A stretch of 19,819 nt of DNA from CAZISM01 sp964541895 (GCA_964541895.1 CAZISM010000099.1:1-19819), one strand, 5' to 3'. Shown: positions 7,324 to 15,324, numbered from the stretch's first letter. Made by a program: numbers and translations. The notes: generated from the letters alone by a model not told the origin.

Positions 7324-9111
7324 TCATTCTTTCGCAGACTGAGCCTGCTCCATGCTGCCGAGAAATGTCTCGGCATCGATAAAACCGATTTCCCGCAGCG
7401 CGGCTATCTCTTTGCCGTCCGGCGTCAGAAATACGAGCGTAGGCATGCCGCTGACCTGGTACAGCTCCATAAACGCCTTGGTGGCTGCGTCAGGCTTGGT
7501 GCAGTCCACTTTTAAAAAGTAAAACTGGTCGGCCCTGGCCGCCACGCGCGGATCGCTAAAGGTTTCACGATCCAGTTGCTTGCACGGGGCGCACCAGTCG
7601 GCATAGAAATCCATAAACACCGGTTTGCCGGAGGAAAGGATCTGCTCCATGGATTGGCCGTTGTAATGGTTCCAGGGCAAAGAGACCGTTTTTTCCTGAA
7701 TGGCGCCGTTGATCCAGGTGATGCCGAGGAGCAACAACACCACGCCGACCACTTTTTTAAAAATACGAAACGTTTTGCTCTCGCCGCCGCTGTGGTCAAG
7801 AAAACCGAGCAGCAGGCCGCCGACCAGTCCGGTCAGACCGGCAAGAAAGCCGAATATGTTGCCAAGCCGCTCCAGTTGCGGAGCCAGGAAATAAAAGGCC
7901 ACGCCAAGCAGCAGAAAACCGAACACTTTTTTCACCCAGATCATCCATTCGCCGGACTGGGGCAGCCGATTCAGCAGCCCGGAAAAGGTTGCCAAAATCA
8001 GGTATGGCAACCCCAGGCCCAAGCCCATGGCAAAAAAGAGCAGGCCGCCGCGCACCACCAGCCCCATGCGGGCCACCAGACTGACCAGGCCGATGATGAT
8101 GCCGGCCGCACAGGGCGCAATGATGACGCCCACAGTCAATCCCATCACCAGGCTGCCGATCACCCCCTCCCGGCTGGAACCAAACTTGCTGAGCAGAAAC
8201 GTGGGCACAGAGATTTCAAACGCACCGAACATGCTGGCGGCCATGAGAAGGATAACGGATGCGATGGCGACTACGAACCAGGGGCTCTGAAAGAGAAATC
8301 CCCACTGTTTTCCCGCCATACTGGAGACCAGGCCCAGCAAGGCAAAGGAGAGGGCGATGCCCAGCAGATAAAACAGCGCGCTGACAAAGCTTGCGGAACG
8401 CGAACGGGCCTGCTGGCCGCCGAAATAGCTCACCGTGATAGGGATGATGGGATAGACACAGGGGGTGAGGTTCAAGGCCAATCCGATCAGGAAAAACGCC
8501 ACCAGCGCAGATCCCAGCCCTTTTTGCAGAATTTCCGCCGCCCGCGACTCTTCCGCAGAGACCGCCACTGCCGAAGGGATTGCCGTCGGATCGGAGGCGG
8601 AGGCCACCGCTGCCGGCCCGGAAGAGGCGGTGGTGATGGTGAGGTCGGCGCGCAGGGTATCGCTGGCCGGCGCAAAGCAGCTCTTTTCACTGCAGCCCTG
8701 ATAGGAGAGCACGGCGATCACGGCGCGCTGTCCGACCGGAGCCGCTGCCGCCACCCTGGCGCGGACAGTGATGAGGAGCCGGCCTTCATAGACCGACATC
8801 TTTTCATCGGAAAATTCAAACGCCTTCATCAACGGCGCCGGGAAGTCGATGCCCTCGATCTCCAGGCCGGCATCCGGCGCTATGGACAGCTCCAGCGGAA
8901 TGAGAAAATCCTGGGCCGGTGTGTGCGAATTAATATGCAATCCGTCCGTGATGGACAGGGTGACGTCCAGGCGCACGGCCTGGCCGGCACTCGCCGCCGC
9001 CGGATCGGCTTTCATGGTGGCGGTAAGAACGGTCATGCTGCCGCCCGGCTGACTCCGCGCCAGCGAAGCGATCAGTGAGAGAAGGACAAACCAACGTATC
9101 GATCGATTCAT
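7324..9111 (-). CDS. dsbD: Thiol:disulfide interchange protein DsbD
   Basis: A 595-residue protein with the three-part DsbD layout. After a signal peptide (about 1-20) comes the periplasmic N-terminal domain (about 30-160) with its cysteine pair C140/C145 in GCSEKSC. An eight-helix membrane domain (about 195-470) follows with C218 in TPCVYPIIP and C333 in APCAAGI. A C-terminal thioredoxin domain carries the CxxC active site WCAPC (C507, C510) and a cis-proline in GMPT. It moves electrons from cytoplasmic thioredoxin across the inner membrane to periplasmic disulfide isomerases, cytochrome c maturation or thiol peroxidases. I prefer ATG at 9111, which has AGGTG five to six bases upstream; the GTG at 9117 is the alternative and lies within the sigma factor stop. 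All six redox cysteines are present, so the enzyme is likely active. Confidence 0.95.
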   Translation of the reverse strand: MNRSIRWFVLLSLIASLARSQPGGSMTVLTATMKADPAAASAGQAVRLDVTLSITDGLHINSHTPAQDFLIPLELSIAPDAGLEIEGIDFPAPLMKAFEFSDEKMSVYEGRLLITVRARVAAAAPVGQRAVIAVLSYQGCSEKSCFAPASDTLRADLTITTASSGPAAVASASDPTAIPSAVAVSAEESRAAEILQKGLGSALVAFFLIGLALNLTPCVYPIIPITVSYFGGQQARSRSASFVSALFYLLGIALSFALLGLVSSMAGKQWGFLFQSPWFVVAIASVILLMAASMFGAFEISVPTFLLSKFGSSREGVIGSLVMGLTVGVIIAPCAAGIIIGLVSLVARMGLVVRGGLLFFAMGLGLGLPYLILATFSGLLNRLPQSGEWMIWVKKVFGFLLLGVAFYFLAPQLERLGNIFGFLAGLTGLVGGLLLGFLDHSGGESKTFRIFKKVVGVVLLLLGITWINGAIQEKTVSLPWNHYNGQSMEQILSSGKPVFMDFYADWCAPCKQLDRETFSDPRVAARADQFYFLKVDCTKPDAATKAFMELYQVSGMPTLVFLTPDGKEIAALREIGFIDAETFLGSMEQAQSAKE

Positions 9112-9113
9112 GG

Positions 9114-9707
9114 TCACCTGCTTGTTTTTTTAATATAACCTTCCCGATAGGCATATTTCTCCAGCACCCGCTGCAACACGCGCCGGCCGCGGAACAGCCG
9201 TGACATCACGGTGCCGATCGGCCGGTCGATCATATCAGCGATCTCTTTATAGCTGAATCCCTCGATGTCGGCGAGAATGATGACGATGCGGAACTCTTCC
9301 GATAGCTGCGCCATGGCGGCTTTGACTTCGTCGTCAAAAAGGCCTTCATAGCGGGATTCGTCAAATCCCTCCCATTCGCCTTCGGCCTTGGAGTCATCGT
9401 CGCTTTCCAGGCCGAATTCAACCTTGTCCAATTGGACCGATTGCGGGGTGCGGACCTTTTTTCGGTATTTGTTTATGAAGGTGTTGGTGAGAATTTTAAA
9501 GATCCACGCTTTGAAATTGGTGCCCTCTTCAAACTTTTCAAAAAACCGAAAAGCCCGCAGATAGGTGTCCTGAACCAGATCTTCAGCCTCTTCGGCATTT
9601 CGCGTCATCCTCAACGCGGTCGAATAGAGGGAATCCATATGTGCAAAAGCGATCTCTTCAAATCTCTTTTTTGCCTCTTCCGAGACCATAATGCTCTTGT
9701 CTTTCAT
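9114..9707 (-). CDS. ECF sigma factor resembling the SigR (ECF12) group
   Basis: RNA polymerase sigma factor of the extracytoplasmic-function class, 197 residues from the ATG at 9707. Region 2 covers about 13-85, with TALRMTRNAEEAEDLVQDTY and the -10 recognition segment GTNFKAWIFKILTNTFIN. An acidic linker follows (about 98-125, rich in D and E). Region 4 covers about 127-185, with ADIEGFSYKEIADMI and the helix-turn-helix PIGTVMSRLFRGRR. From memory these phrases are closest to the actinobacterial SigR/SigH group that answers thiol-oxidative stress. An in-frame start at 9791 would add 28 residues and overlap the upstream gene, with no ribosome site, so I reject it; M at 9689 is another possibility. 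The gene is immediately followed by dsbD. No anti-sigma gene with an HxxxCxxC zinc motif is adjacent or anywhere else in the window. Confidence 0.9.
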   Translation of the reverse strand: MKDKSIMVSEEAKKRFEEIAFAHMDSLYSTALRMTRNAEEAEDLVQDTYLRAFRFFEKFEEGTNFKAWIFKILTNTFINKYRKKVRTPQSVQLDKVEFGLESDDDSKAEGEWEGFDESRYEGLFDDEVKAAMAQLSEEFRIVIILADIEGFSYKEIADMIDRPIGTVMSRLFRGRRVLQRVLEKYAYREGYIKKTSR

Positions 9708-9751
9708 AATCCAACTGTCTTTAGGTTCACGACCACGCCGGGCCGCTTTCG

Positions 9752-10264
9752 CTACATTTGCGATTCGTCCTTCCAGCGTGTGATGCGCCATTTGCTATCG
9801 TAGGGACTTTTACGAAAATTAAAAATGGCGTTGCCCGTCAGGTTGTATTCCCCCTGCTTGCCGTACAGACTGAGATGAAGCGTTTTTGACAACTCGGCCG
9901 TGTTGCCGTCCTGGAGCTCATAGATGGTGGAATTCCAGGTCAGGGTGATGGTGTCAAAACTGCGCAACAACCGACCGGTGGTCTTTAAATCCACATCTCG
10001 ATTCCATGAAACGAACAAACCGGATGTCCCCAGATTTGGATCGAAATATACGAAAACAAAAGAGCTGTCCAGACACTGATCATAGACCAGAGAGTCCTTG
10101 TACGTATAGGCATAGATAAAATTTTCCAGCACTTCGTCCGGAGACGCCTGTTGTGTCAGCCTGATGCTGGCACCCTGCGAGCGATCCAGTTTGGGTGCGA
10201 ACGGATTGAGACAGCTGAACGTCAGCAGGGCGACGGCTAGACTATAGCGGATGGCGGCACGCAT
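9752..10264 (-). CDS. Small predicted lipoprotein, unknown function (NTF2-like size)
   Basis: A 170-residue protein whose first 18 residues, MRAAIRYSLAVALLTFSC, form a signal peptide ending in a relaxed lipobox with Cys18 as the likely lipidated residue. The mature protein begins CLNPFAPKLD. I associate that start with many small lipoproteins of FCB-group candidate phyla, but this is from memory. The body has a helix with SPDEVLENFIYAYTYKD, then alternating strands with LTWNSTIYELQDGNTAEL, LHLSLYGKQGEYNLTGNAIFNF and WRITRWKD. This order (helix, then beta sheet ending in a Trp-rich strand) is like NTF2/SnoaL-type folds. Start ATG at 10264 has AGGA about nine bases upstream. It sits between the CtpA protease gene (36-base gap) and the sigma factor gene (44-base gap). 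A role in sensing envelope state for the sigma factor is possible but unsupported by motifs. Confidence 0.82.
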   Translation of the reverse strand: MRAAIRYSLAVALLTFSCLNPFAPKLDRSQGASIRLTQQASPDEVLENFIYAYTYKDSLVYDQCLDSSFVFVYFDPNLGTSGLFVSWNRDVDLKTTGRLLRSFDTITLTWNSTIYELQDGNTAELSKTLHLSLYGKQGEYNLTGNAIFNFRKSPYDSKWRITRWKDESQM

Positions 10265-10278
10265 GCTAGCTTGTCCTG

Positions 10279-10294
10279 GCCGGATCGACCCGGC
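10279..10294 (-). other. Small GC-rich hairpin between the protease and lipoprotein genes
   Basis: On the minus strand GCCGG-GTCGAT-CCGGC forms a five-base-pair perfect stem in the 36-base gap, ending immediately before the AGGA ribosome site (10277-10274) of the lipoprotein gene. No T-run follows, so it is not a terminator. It could stabilise mRNA ends or modulate initiation of the lipoprotein, but short stems like this also arise by chance in GC-rich DNA. Confidence 0.3.
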
Positions 10295-10300
10295 GTGGTC

Positions 10301-11905
10301 TCAGCGGGTCCACTGACCCAGTTTTAATATTTTTTGCGCGGCCGGCATATACGACACGGCTTTATGAATCTCGGAATCGGAATATTTGAGCACCATGTAA
10401 TAGTGCTTGCTGTCCCACAGGTTGCGCGCCATTTCCGCCTTGACCAGGGACTCGATAAACGCCTTGTCCTTCTTGTAGGCCTCTTCTGAAAATTCGAGAT
10501 TCTGCTTTTTGCACATCGCTTTCACTTCACCGACGAGCTCGTCGCCGGTTTCGAACGAGCGGTAAAATTTCATAAAATCCGCTGCCAGGGTCTTGTTCTG
10601 AACGGCCAGTTTCTGCCCCAGTTCGAAAAACACCCGTTTCACGATCAGCTGGTTGGTAAAGCGGGTGATCGACTCCGGCCGGGTGGACGAGTCCGGCACA
10701 ATACCGCCGCCGCCATAGACGGTGCGACCGCCGCGGGTTTTATAGGCCTTGCGCGTGCTGTCCTGCTTTTGCGGCTTGTCGTCGTCATAGGCATCGGCGT
10801 AATAGTCCATAATGCCGTTATCGTACGGCCGCTGAATCAGGCGGCCGCTGGGCGTGTAATATTTCGCCACCGTCAGGCGAATGGCGGCGCCGTCCTTGAG
10901 ACGGATCTGATTTTGCACCAGCCCCTTGCCGAAACTGGTCTGCCCCACCACCAGGCCGCGATCCAGATCCTGCACCGCTCCGGCGACAATTTCTGAGGCA
11001 CTGGCAGAGCCGTGGTCCAGCATGACGATGAGCGGCATCATGGCGTGATCGCTGCTGTTGGTGGAGTAAAAATCCTCGTCGTTCTGCTTGTTGCGGCCGC
11101 GGGTATACACCAGGCGATGGCCGCCGGGAATGAACAGATCGGCCAGTTCGATGGCCTGCTCCAACAATCCGCCCGGATTGTAACGCAGATCCAGGATCAA
11201 TTGTTTCATGCCGCGGCCTTCCAGATCCTTGATCGCCGCTTCCATCTCTTCGGCGGAGGTTTTTGCAAAGCGGGCCAGCCAGATGTAACCGGTCTTGCCG
11301 TCCTCCAGCATGAACGCGGCGTAAACACTATAAATCGGTATGCGATCGCGGGTGATGACCACATCAAACGGTTCGGCCTGGTTGTCCCTCGCCACGGTTA
11401 TCTTGACCTTGCTGCCTTTGGGGCCGCGCAGCTTTTTGAACACTTCGTCTTCCGTGATGCCGTAGGCCGACTTGTCTTCAATGCGGATGATCTTGTCCCC
11501 GGGCGCCAGGCCGGCCGCTTCCGAAGGACCGCCGACAATCGGCGACACCACCGTCAACACCTTGTTTAAAACGATGAACTCGATGCCGATCCCTTCAAAG
11601 GCGCCTTCGATCCGCTCGCTCTCCTGTTCGAGGTTTTTGGGAGCCAGATAGACCGAATGGGGATCCAGCTTGCCCAACAACCCCTCGATCGCACCCGTGA
11701 TCAGTTTGTCGCTGTCCACCGGCTCCACATAGTACCGCTTGACATACATGAACACTTCCATAAAGCGGTCCAACTCGGCCCGGATGTTCTCCTGCGGATA
11801 AAGATCGGAGGGACCCATCTGAACGGCAATGAATCCGACGGCAAACACCACGGCGGCCAGCCACATTATTCGTTTGAACGAACCTTCGCTATGCAGAGAT
11901 TTCAT
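10301..11905 (-). CDS. C-terminal processing peptidase, S41 family (CtpA/Prc-like)
   Basis: A 534-residue serine protease with an uncleaved-looking hydrophobic anchor at 12-30, so the body should face the periplasm. The N-terminal helical part contains YVEPVDSDKLITGAIEGLLG. A PDZ domain spans about 95-185 (GAFEGIGIEF, GLAPGDKIIRIE), and the peptidase core about 195-360 contains LDLRYNPGGLL. The catalytic pair is likely Ser302 in GSASASE and Lys327 in TSFGKGLVQ, spaced by 25 residues as in Prc. TPSGRLIQRP follows. After residue 370 comes a low-complexity DDDKPQKQ stretch, and then a helical C-terminal extension found in longer CTPs. These enzymes trim or degrade envelope proteins from the C-terminus. 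It starts 17 bases after the GH57 gene; AAGGAG lies about 13 bases before ATG 11905, and a closer GGA is also present. Confidence 0.94.
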   Translation of the reverse strand: MKSLHSEGSFKRIMWLAAVVFAVGFIAVQMGPSDLYPQENIRAELDRFMEVFMYVKRYYVEPVDSDKLITGAIEGLLGKLDPHSVYLAPKNLEQESERIEGAFEGIGIEFIVLNKVLTVVSPIVGGPSEAAGLAPGDKIIRIEDKSAYGITEDEVFKKLRGPKGSKVKITVARDNQAEPFDVVITRDRIPIYSVYAAFMLEDGKTGYIWLARFAKTSAEEMEAAIKDLEGRGMKQLILDLRYNPGGLLEQAIELADLFIPGGHRLVYTRGRNKQNDEDFYSTNSSDHAMMPLIVMLDHGSASASEIVAGAVQDLDRGLVVGQTSFGKGLVQNQIRLKDGAAIRLTVAKYYTPSGRLIQRPYDNGIMDYYADAYDDDKPQKQDSTRKAYKTRGGRTVYGGGGIVPDSSTRPESITRFTNQLIVKRVFFELGQKLAVQNKTLAADFMKFYRSFETGDELVGEVKAMCKKQNLEFSEEAYKKDKAFIESLVKAEMARNLWDSKHYYMVLKYSDSEIHKAVSYMPAAQKILKLGQWTR

Positions 11906-11922
11906 CGTTATCCACGACTCCT

Positions 11923-14082
11923 TTATGCCAGGGATTCGAATTTATATTGCAGTTTCAGATCGCGACTCTCGCCGGGTTGCAGCGCCAGCGCCCAGTGCGG
12001 CATCACCACAGAGGATTGATAGACCCGCTCGAAACCGGCTTCAGAGAGGGAAACCGTTTCGATGGGGAATCGCCAGAAGGTGGCCGGTTGATCCACCACC
12101 AGGCGGGCCATCAGGCCCAGCCATTCGTCGATGAGCATGAGTTCGCTGGTCTCGGTCAACTCGCCCATGCTCGCCAGACGGGCGTCGGCCAACGGCGTGC
12201 CCGGACAACTGTAATAGCGATCCGGCGCATCACCGGCCATGAGGGCAAAAGCGGACTCGCTGCCGAACCACAAGGTGACCGGCAGGGTGTGGCGATTGCT
12301 GATACGATAATGCACCTCGATCTGATCCGCCTTGGGCTGGAGGAATATTTTCTTGCACACATGGACCGGAACCCAGTCCGAGCCCACCCAGACATGACCG
12401 TCGCGCTCGAGGGTGAGCGTCAACCCTTTGCCTTTTTTACTGATTTTCGCCTGGTACGGCTGATTGACAAAATCCCCCTGTTCGCCATACTGGGCTTTGT
12501 AGAACGTCTCCAGCGTCGTATCCGGCCGCATAAAGTGATCGATCAGCGAGGAGCGTCGATACCAGTCATAGTTGAGATGGCGATCCAGATTTTCCTCTTT
12601 CATCAGCACCAGGTCGTGAATGCTGGCCACTTCCGAAACGGCCGCCTGATGGTTGGGCGAAAGCGCTTCACGCAATTTGCGATGATAGGCCTCCTCCCGC
12701 CTCGTCATGGTATCGAGTATGTTCAGCGCCTTGTCTTTCAGATCCAGCTCGAACAACGCCCCGCCGTTGTTGGGGCTGAAAAAGAGGTTGAATCGATCGC
12801 TTTCCAGCACGATCTCATTATAGCCGTCTTTATCGAAATCAATGATATCGCCCTGGGTCCAGCCTTGCTGGTACTCTTCGTTCGAGCGCTCCAGCTTGTC
12901 CATGGCCACATCGGCACGAATAATGTTGTTGTAAATAGGGTAGCGCAGGTTGGGCAGATAGAGACCGCCGAACACGCCATGCCAGTACGGACAGTTGCAC
13001 TGGCTGGCGTAGACGTGATCCTGAATCCTGGCCAGCTCTTTGCTTTTTTTGCCGGCGAGCCGGCTGAACCGCTCGCTCGTCCGCAGCATGCGCTTGTGGA
13101 GATTGTTGGACTCTGGATATTTGGCGAGAAAATTGCGCCAGAACCCGCCGCGGACAAACACCTTATTCTCTTCCGCCATACCCTGGTCTTTAAGCCAGTG
13201 CTCAAATTCCTCATACTGCACGATCGAGCGCGACGGCAGGGCCCATTCCATCATCTCGCGATAGGAAGCCGTCGGCAGATAGGTCCGGCCGACAGGCGAC
13301 AACAGCTGCAAAGCTTCGCTGAAGGTCAGGATGTTGATCCAGTCGCGGTTCTCGCTTAACAGGCGGAAAAAATTCTCCACCCAGCCGCGCTCGTAGCACT
13401 GCTCATAGGTTTTTGGCCAGACGCCGAATTTTTCGCCGTCATCGGCAAACACGACGAGACGTTGGCCGTCGTCGGTGGCGATGCTGCGCAGATAATCGAT
13501 GGTGGCCTCCGGGGGCATAAAGGGCATAGTATAGCGCAGCTTTTCGCTGATGGGAAAGATCCGCAGCATCTGGCCGTTGTTTTCCGTTGTATAATAGCCA
13601 AAGAGCTGATCTTCCTGCAACCCGGCATACTTGAAATGGGAATCATCGATCACCGTGTATTGCACGCCGGCTTTAGCCAGCGGTTCCGGCAGTGTCGGTT
13701 CCCAGACGCGTTCCGCCACCCAGGCGCCAGTAGCGTCATAACCGGTCTCTTTCTGGACGAACGCGGTCAGCTTCTCGATCTGGCCGATTTTATCCTGGTC
13801 AGGTATGGTCACCAGGATCGGCTCGTAATAACCCCCGGTCATCATTTCCACGTTACCACTCGCCACCAGTTGTTTCAGGCGGGGGATGAATTCCGGATGG
13901 TTTTCCTTGATCCACTGAAAAAGAATACCGGTATAGTGTTGCGCCAGCTTGATATCCGGAAATTGTTCGTGCACCGATAAAAACGGCAAATAGGCCTTTT
14001 GATATGCGTCTTCAAATACAAAGTCAAAGTTACCGACAGGTTGATGATTATGGATGCCGATAACCAGATTAATCTTTTTCAA
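11923..14082 (-). CDS. Glycoside hydrolase family 57 enzyme (alpha-amylase / 4-alpha-glucanotransferase type)
   Basis: A 719-residue protein with the conserved GH57 regions in order: HNHQP at 11-15, GGYYEP at 83-88, AERVWEP at 123-129 with the nucleophile Glu124, and ADDGEKFGVWP at 213-223 with the acid/base Asp214. These match, from memory, the catalytic positions of the Thermococcus litoralis 4-alpha-glucanotransferase almost residue for residue. The long C-terminal half (about 400-719) is the beta-sandwich region of that subfamily. No signal peptide is seen, so it acts in the cytoplasm on glycogen or maltodextrins, transferring or hydrolysing alpha-1,4-glucan. The start is an uncommon TTG at 14082. 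It is well supported by AAGGAG five bases upstream and by the family's typical N-terminus MKKINLVIGIHNHQP. The split between transferase and amylase activity is not decidable here. Confidence 0.93.
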   Translation of the reverse strand: MKKINLVIGIHNHQPVGNFDFVFEDAYQKAYLPFLSVHEQFPDIKLAQHYTGILFQWIKENHPEFIPRLKQLVASGNVEMMTGGYYEPILVTIPDQDKIGQIEKLTAFVQKETGYDATGAWVAERVWEPTLPEPLAKAGVQYTVIDDSHFKYAGLQEDQLFGYYTTENNGQMLRIFPISEKLRYTMPFMPPEATIDYLRSIATDDGQRLVVFADDGEKFGVWPKTYEQCYERGWVENFFRLLSENRDWINILTFSEALQLLSPVGRTYLPTASYREMMEWALPSRSIVQYEEFEHWLKDQGMAEENKVFVRGGFWRNFLAKYPESNNLHKRMLRTSERFSRLAGKKSKELARIQDHVYASQCNCPYWHGVFGGLYLPNLRYPIYNNIIRADVAMDKLERSNEEYQQGWTQGDIIDFDKDGYNEIVLESDRFNLFFSPNNGGALFELDLKDKALNILDTMTRREEAYHRKLREALSPNHQAAVSEVASIHDLVLMKEENLDRHLNYDWYRRSSLIDHFMRPDTTLETFYKAQYGEQGDFVNQPYQAKISKKGKGLTLTLERDGHVWVGSDWVPVHVCKKIFLQPKADQIEVHYRISNRHTLPVTLWFGSESAFALMAGDAPDRYYSCPGTPLADARLASMGELTETSELMLIDEWLGLMARLVVDQPATFWRFPIETVSLSEAGFERVYQSSVVMPHWALALQPGESRDLKLQYKFESLA

Positions 14083-14131
14083 AAGTGCTCCTTATCAGTT
14101 ATGTCACAACGGGGCGTGCCGGTGGATCGCG

Positions 14132-15250
14132 TCAGACCCGGGCGGCTACCGCCTGGGCCACGTCCAGAGTGGTGCTGCGGCCGCCCATATCATAGGTTCG
14201 GACCTGACCGTCCCTGATCACATCAGCCACCGCCTGTTCCAGGCGACTGGATTTTTCTGTTTCACCCAGCCAGTCGAGCATCAACTTGACCGTCAGCAAC
14301 ATGGCCATGGGGTTTACTTTATATTGCCCGGCATATTTGGGCGCAGAGCCGTGGGTGGGTTCAAACACCGCATAGTGATCGCCGATGTTGCCGCTGGAAC
14401 TGAAGCCGAGGCCGCCGATCAACTGGGCGCACAAGTCGGATATGATATCGCCGAACATGTTGCTGGTGACCAGCACGCCATAATCCTGCGGATTTTTCAC
14501 CAGCCACATGCACATGGCATCGATGTTGGCTTCCCACAGGGCGATGTGGGGATAGGCTTGAGCGATCTTGCGGGCTTCGCGGATGAACAGACCGCTGGTT
14601 TCCCGAATGACGTTGGGCTTTTCCACCACGGTCACGCTCTTGTAGCCGTGTTGGGCCGCGTAGTCAAACGCGTCCTTGACGATGTTGTGGCTGGCCTGCC
14701 GCGTGATGATGCGGAGCGAAACCGCCATATCCTCGCCGGCGACGTTGCCAAACCGTTTCATTCTCGGATTATGCTCGACCAGCGCATCGCGCAGCTTGTC
14801 CGGCAAGGGATGAAATTCGACACCGGCATAAAGGTCCTCGGTGTTCTCGCGGAACACCACCAGATCGATGTCATCGCGAAAGTTCAGTGGATTGCCCGGA
14901 TACGCTTTGCACGGCCGCAAATTGGTTCGCAGATTAAACTCCTGGCGCAGGCGAACAATCGGGCTGCTGTAGACCAGACCCTTGCCGCGCAGGGCCGGCG
15001 TCAGCTCTGCATCCGCTTCCTCTTTGGGCTTGGAGGTGATAGCGCCGAACAGACAACAGTCGGTATTTTTTAACAATTCGATAGTGCGATCAGGCAACGG
15101 GTTGCCTTCCTGGCACCAGAAATCCCAGCCAATATCACCGGGAACATACTCTGCATTCAGCTGCAACTTGTCCAGAACGATGCGGGCGGCATCCATGACA
15201 TCTTTGCCGATACCGTCCCCCGGCAAAAGGGCAATACGGATTTGCGCCAT
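14132..15250 (-). CDS. Isocitrate/isopropylmalate dehydrogenase family, probably an isocitrate dehydrogenase
   Basis: A 372-residue beta-decarboxylating dehydrogenase. GDGIGKDV is at 11-18. FRENTEDLYAGVEF (133-146) holds Arg134 and Tyr141, equivalent to Arg153 and Tyr160 of E. coli isocitrate dehydrogenase. Catalytic Lys211 is in VEKPNVIRETSG, and metal-binding aspartates are D243, D268 and D272. The coenzyme loop HGSAPKYAGQYKVNP (300-314) has Lys305, Tyr306 and Val312, the residues that select NADP in E. coli Icd. The substrate loop departs from Icd: the S-x-N of E. coli (Ser113, Asn115) is Ser96-Pro-Ile98, followed by Arg100. So the family is certain, but the substrate (isocitrate, homoisocitrate, isopropylmalate or a tartrate-like acid) is not. 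ATG at 15250 has AAGGGA seven bases upstream. No leu genes are nearby, which weighs against a leucine role. Confidence 0.88.
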   Translation of the reverse strand: MAQIRIALLPGDGIGKDVMDAARIVLDKLQLNAEYVPGDIGWDFWCQEGNPLPDRTIELLKNTDCCLFGAITSKPKEEADAELTPALRGKGLVYSSPIVRLRQEFNLRTNLRPCKAYPGNPLNFRDDIDLVVFRENTEDLYAGVEFHPLPDKLRDALVEHNPRMKRFGNVAGEDMAVSLRIITRQASHNIVKDAFDYAAQHGYKSVTVVEKPNVIRETSGLFIREARKIAQAYPHIALWEANIDAMCMWLVKNPQDYGVLVTSNMFGDIISDLCAQLIGGLGFSSSGNIGDHYAVFEPTHGSAPKYAGQYKVNPMAMLLTVKLMLDWLGETEKSSRLEQAVADVIRDGQVRTYDMGGRSTTLDVAQAVAARV

Positions 15251-15270
15251 AGAATAATCCCTTCCAATAG

Positions 15271-15298
15271 GTTATAGCACATTAATTTGGTGATTTAA
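15271..15298 (-). promoter_or_regulatory. Weak candidate promoter for the block starting at 15250
   Basis: The 74-base gap 15251-15324 is markedly AT-rich compared with its surroundings. On the minus strand it holds TTAAAT (15298-15293), a 16-base spacer and TATAAC (15276-15271), a good -10 with a poor -35. A start about seven bases downstream would leave a leader of only some 14 bases containing the AAGGGA ribosome site. No terminator for the preceding gene was found in the gap. Confidence 0.3.
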
Positions 15299-15324
15299 TG
15301 CCTATTTTTCAAGGAAAATATGTA

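Noticed and set aside
7576..9078. Long plus-strand open frame of about 500 codons opposite dsbD
   Set aside because: Its translation is rich in Gln, His and Arg with no recognisable motif, and the minus strand carries an intact DsbD with all redox cysteines. It is a shadow frame of GC-rich coding DNA.
9708..9791. Longer start of the sigma factor gene
   Set aside because: It overlaps the lipoprotein gene by 40 bases, lacks a ribosome site, and adds a basic stretch not typical of ECF proteins.
11947..13359. Plus-strand open frame opposite the GH57 gene
   Set aside because: The GH57 catalytic regions on the minus strand are complete. The plus-strand translation lacks any fold-like pattern.
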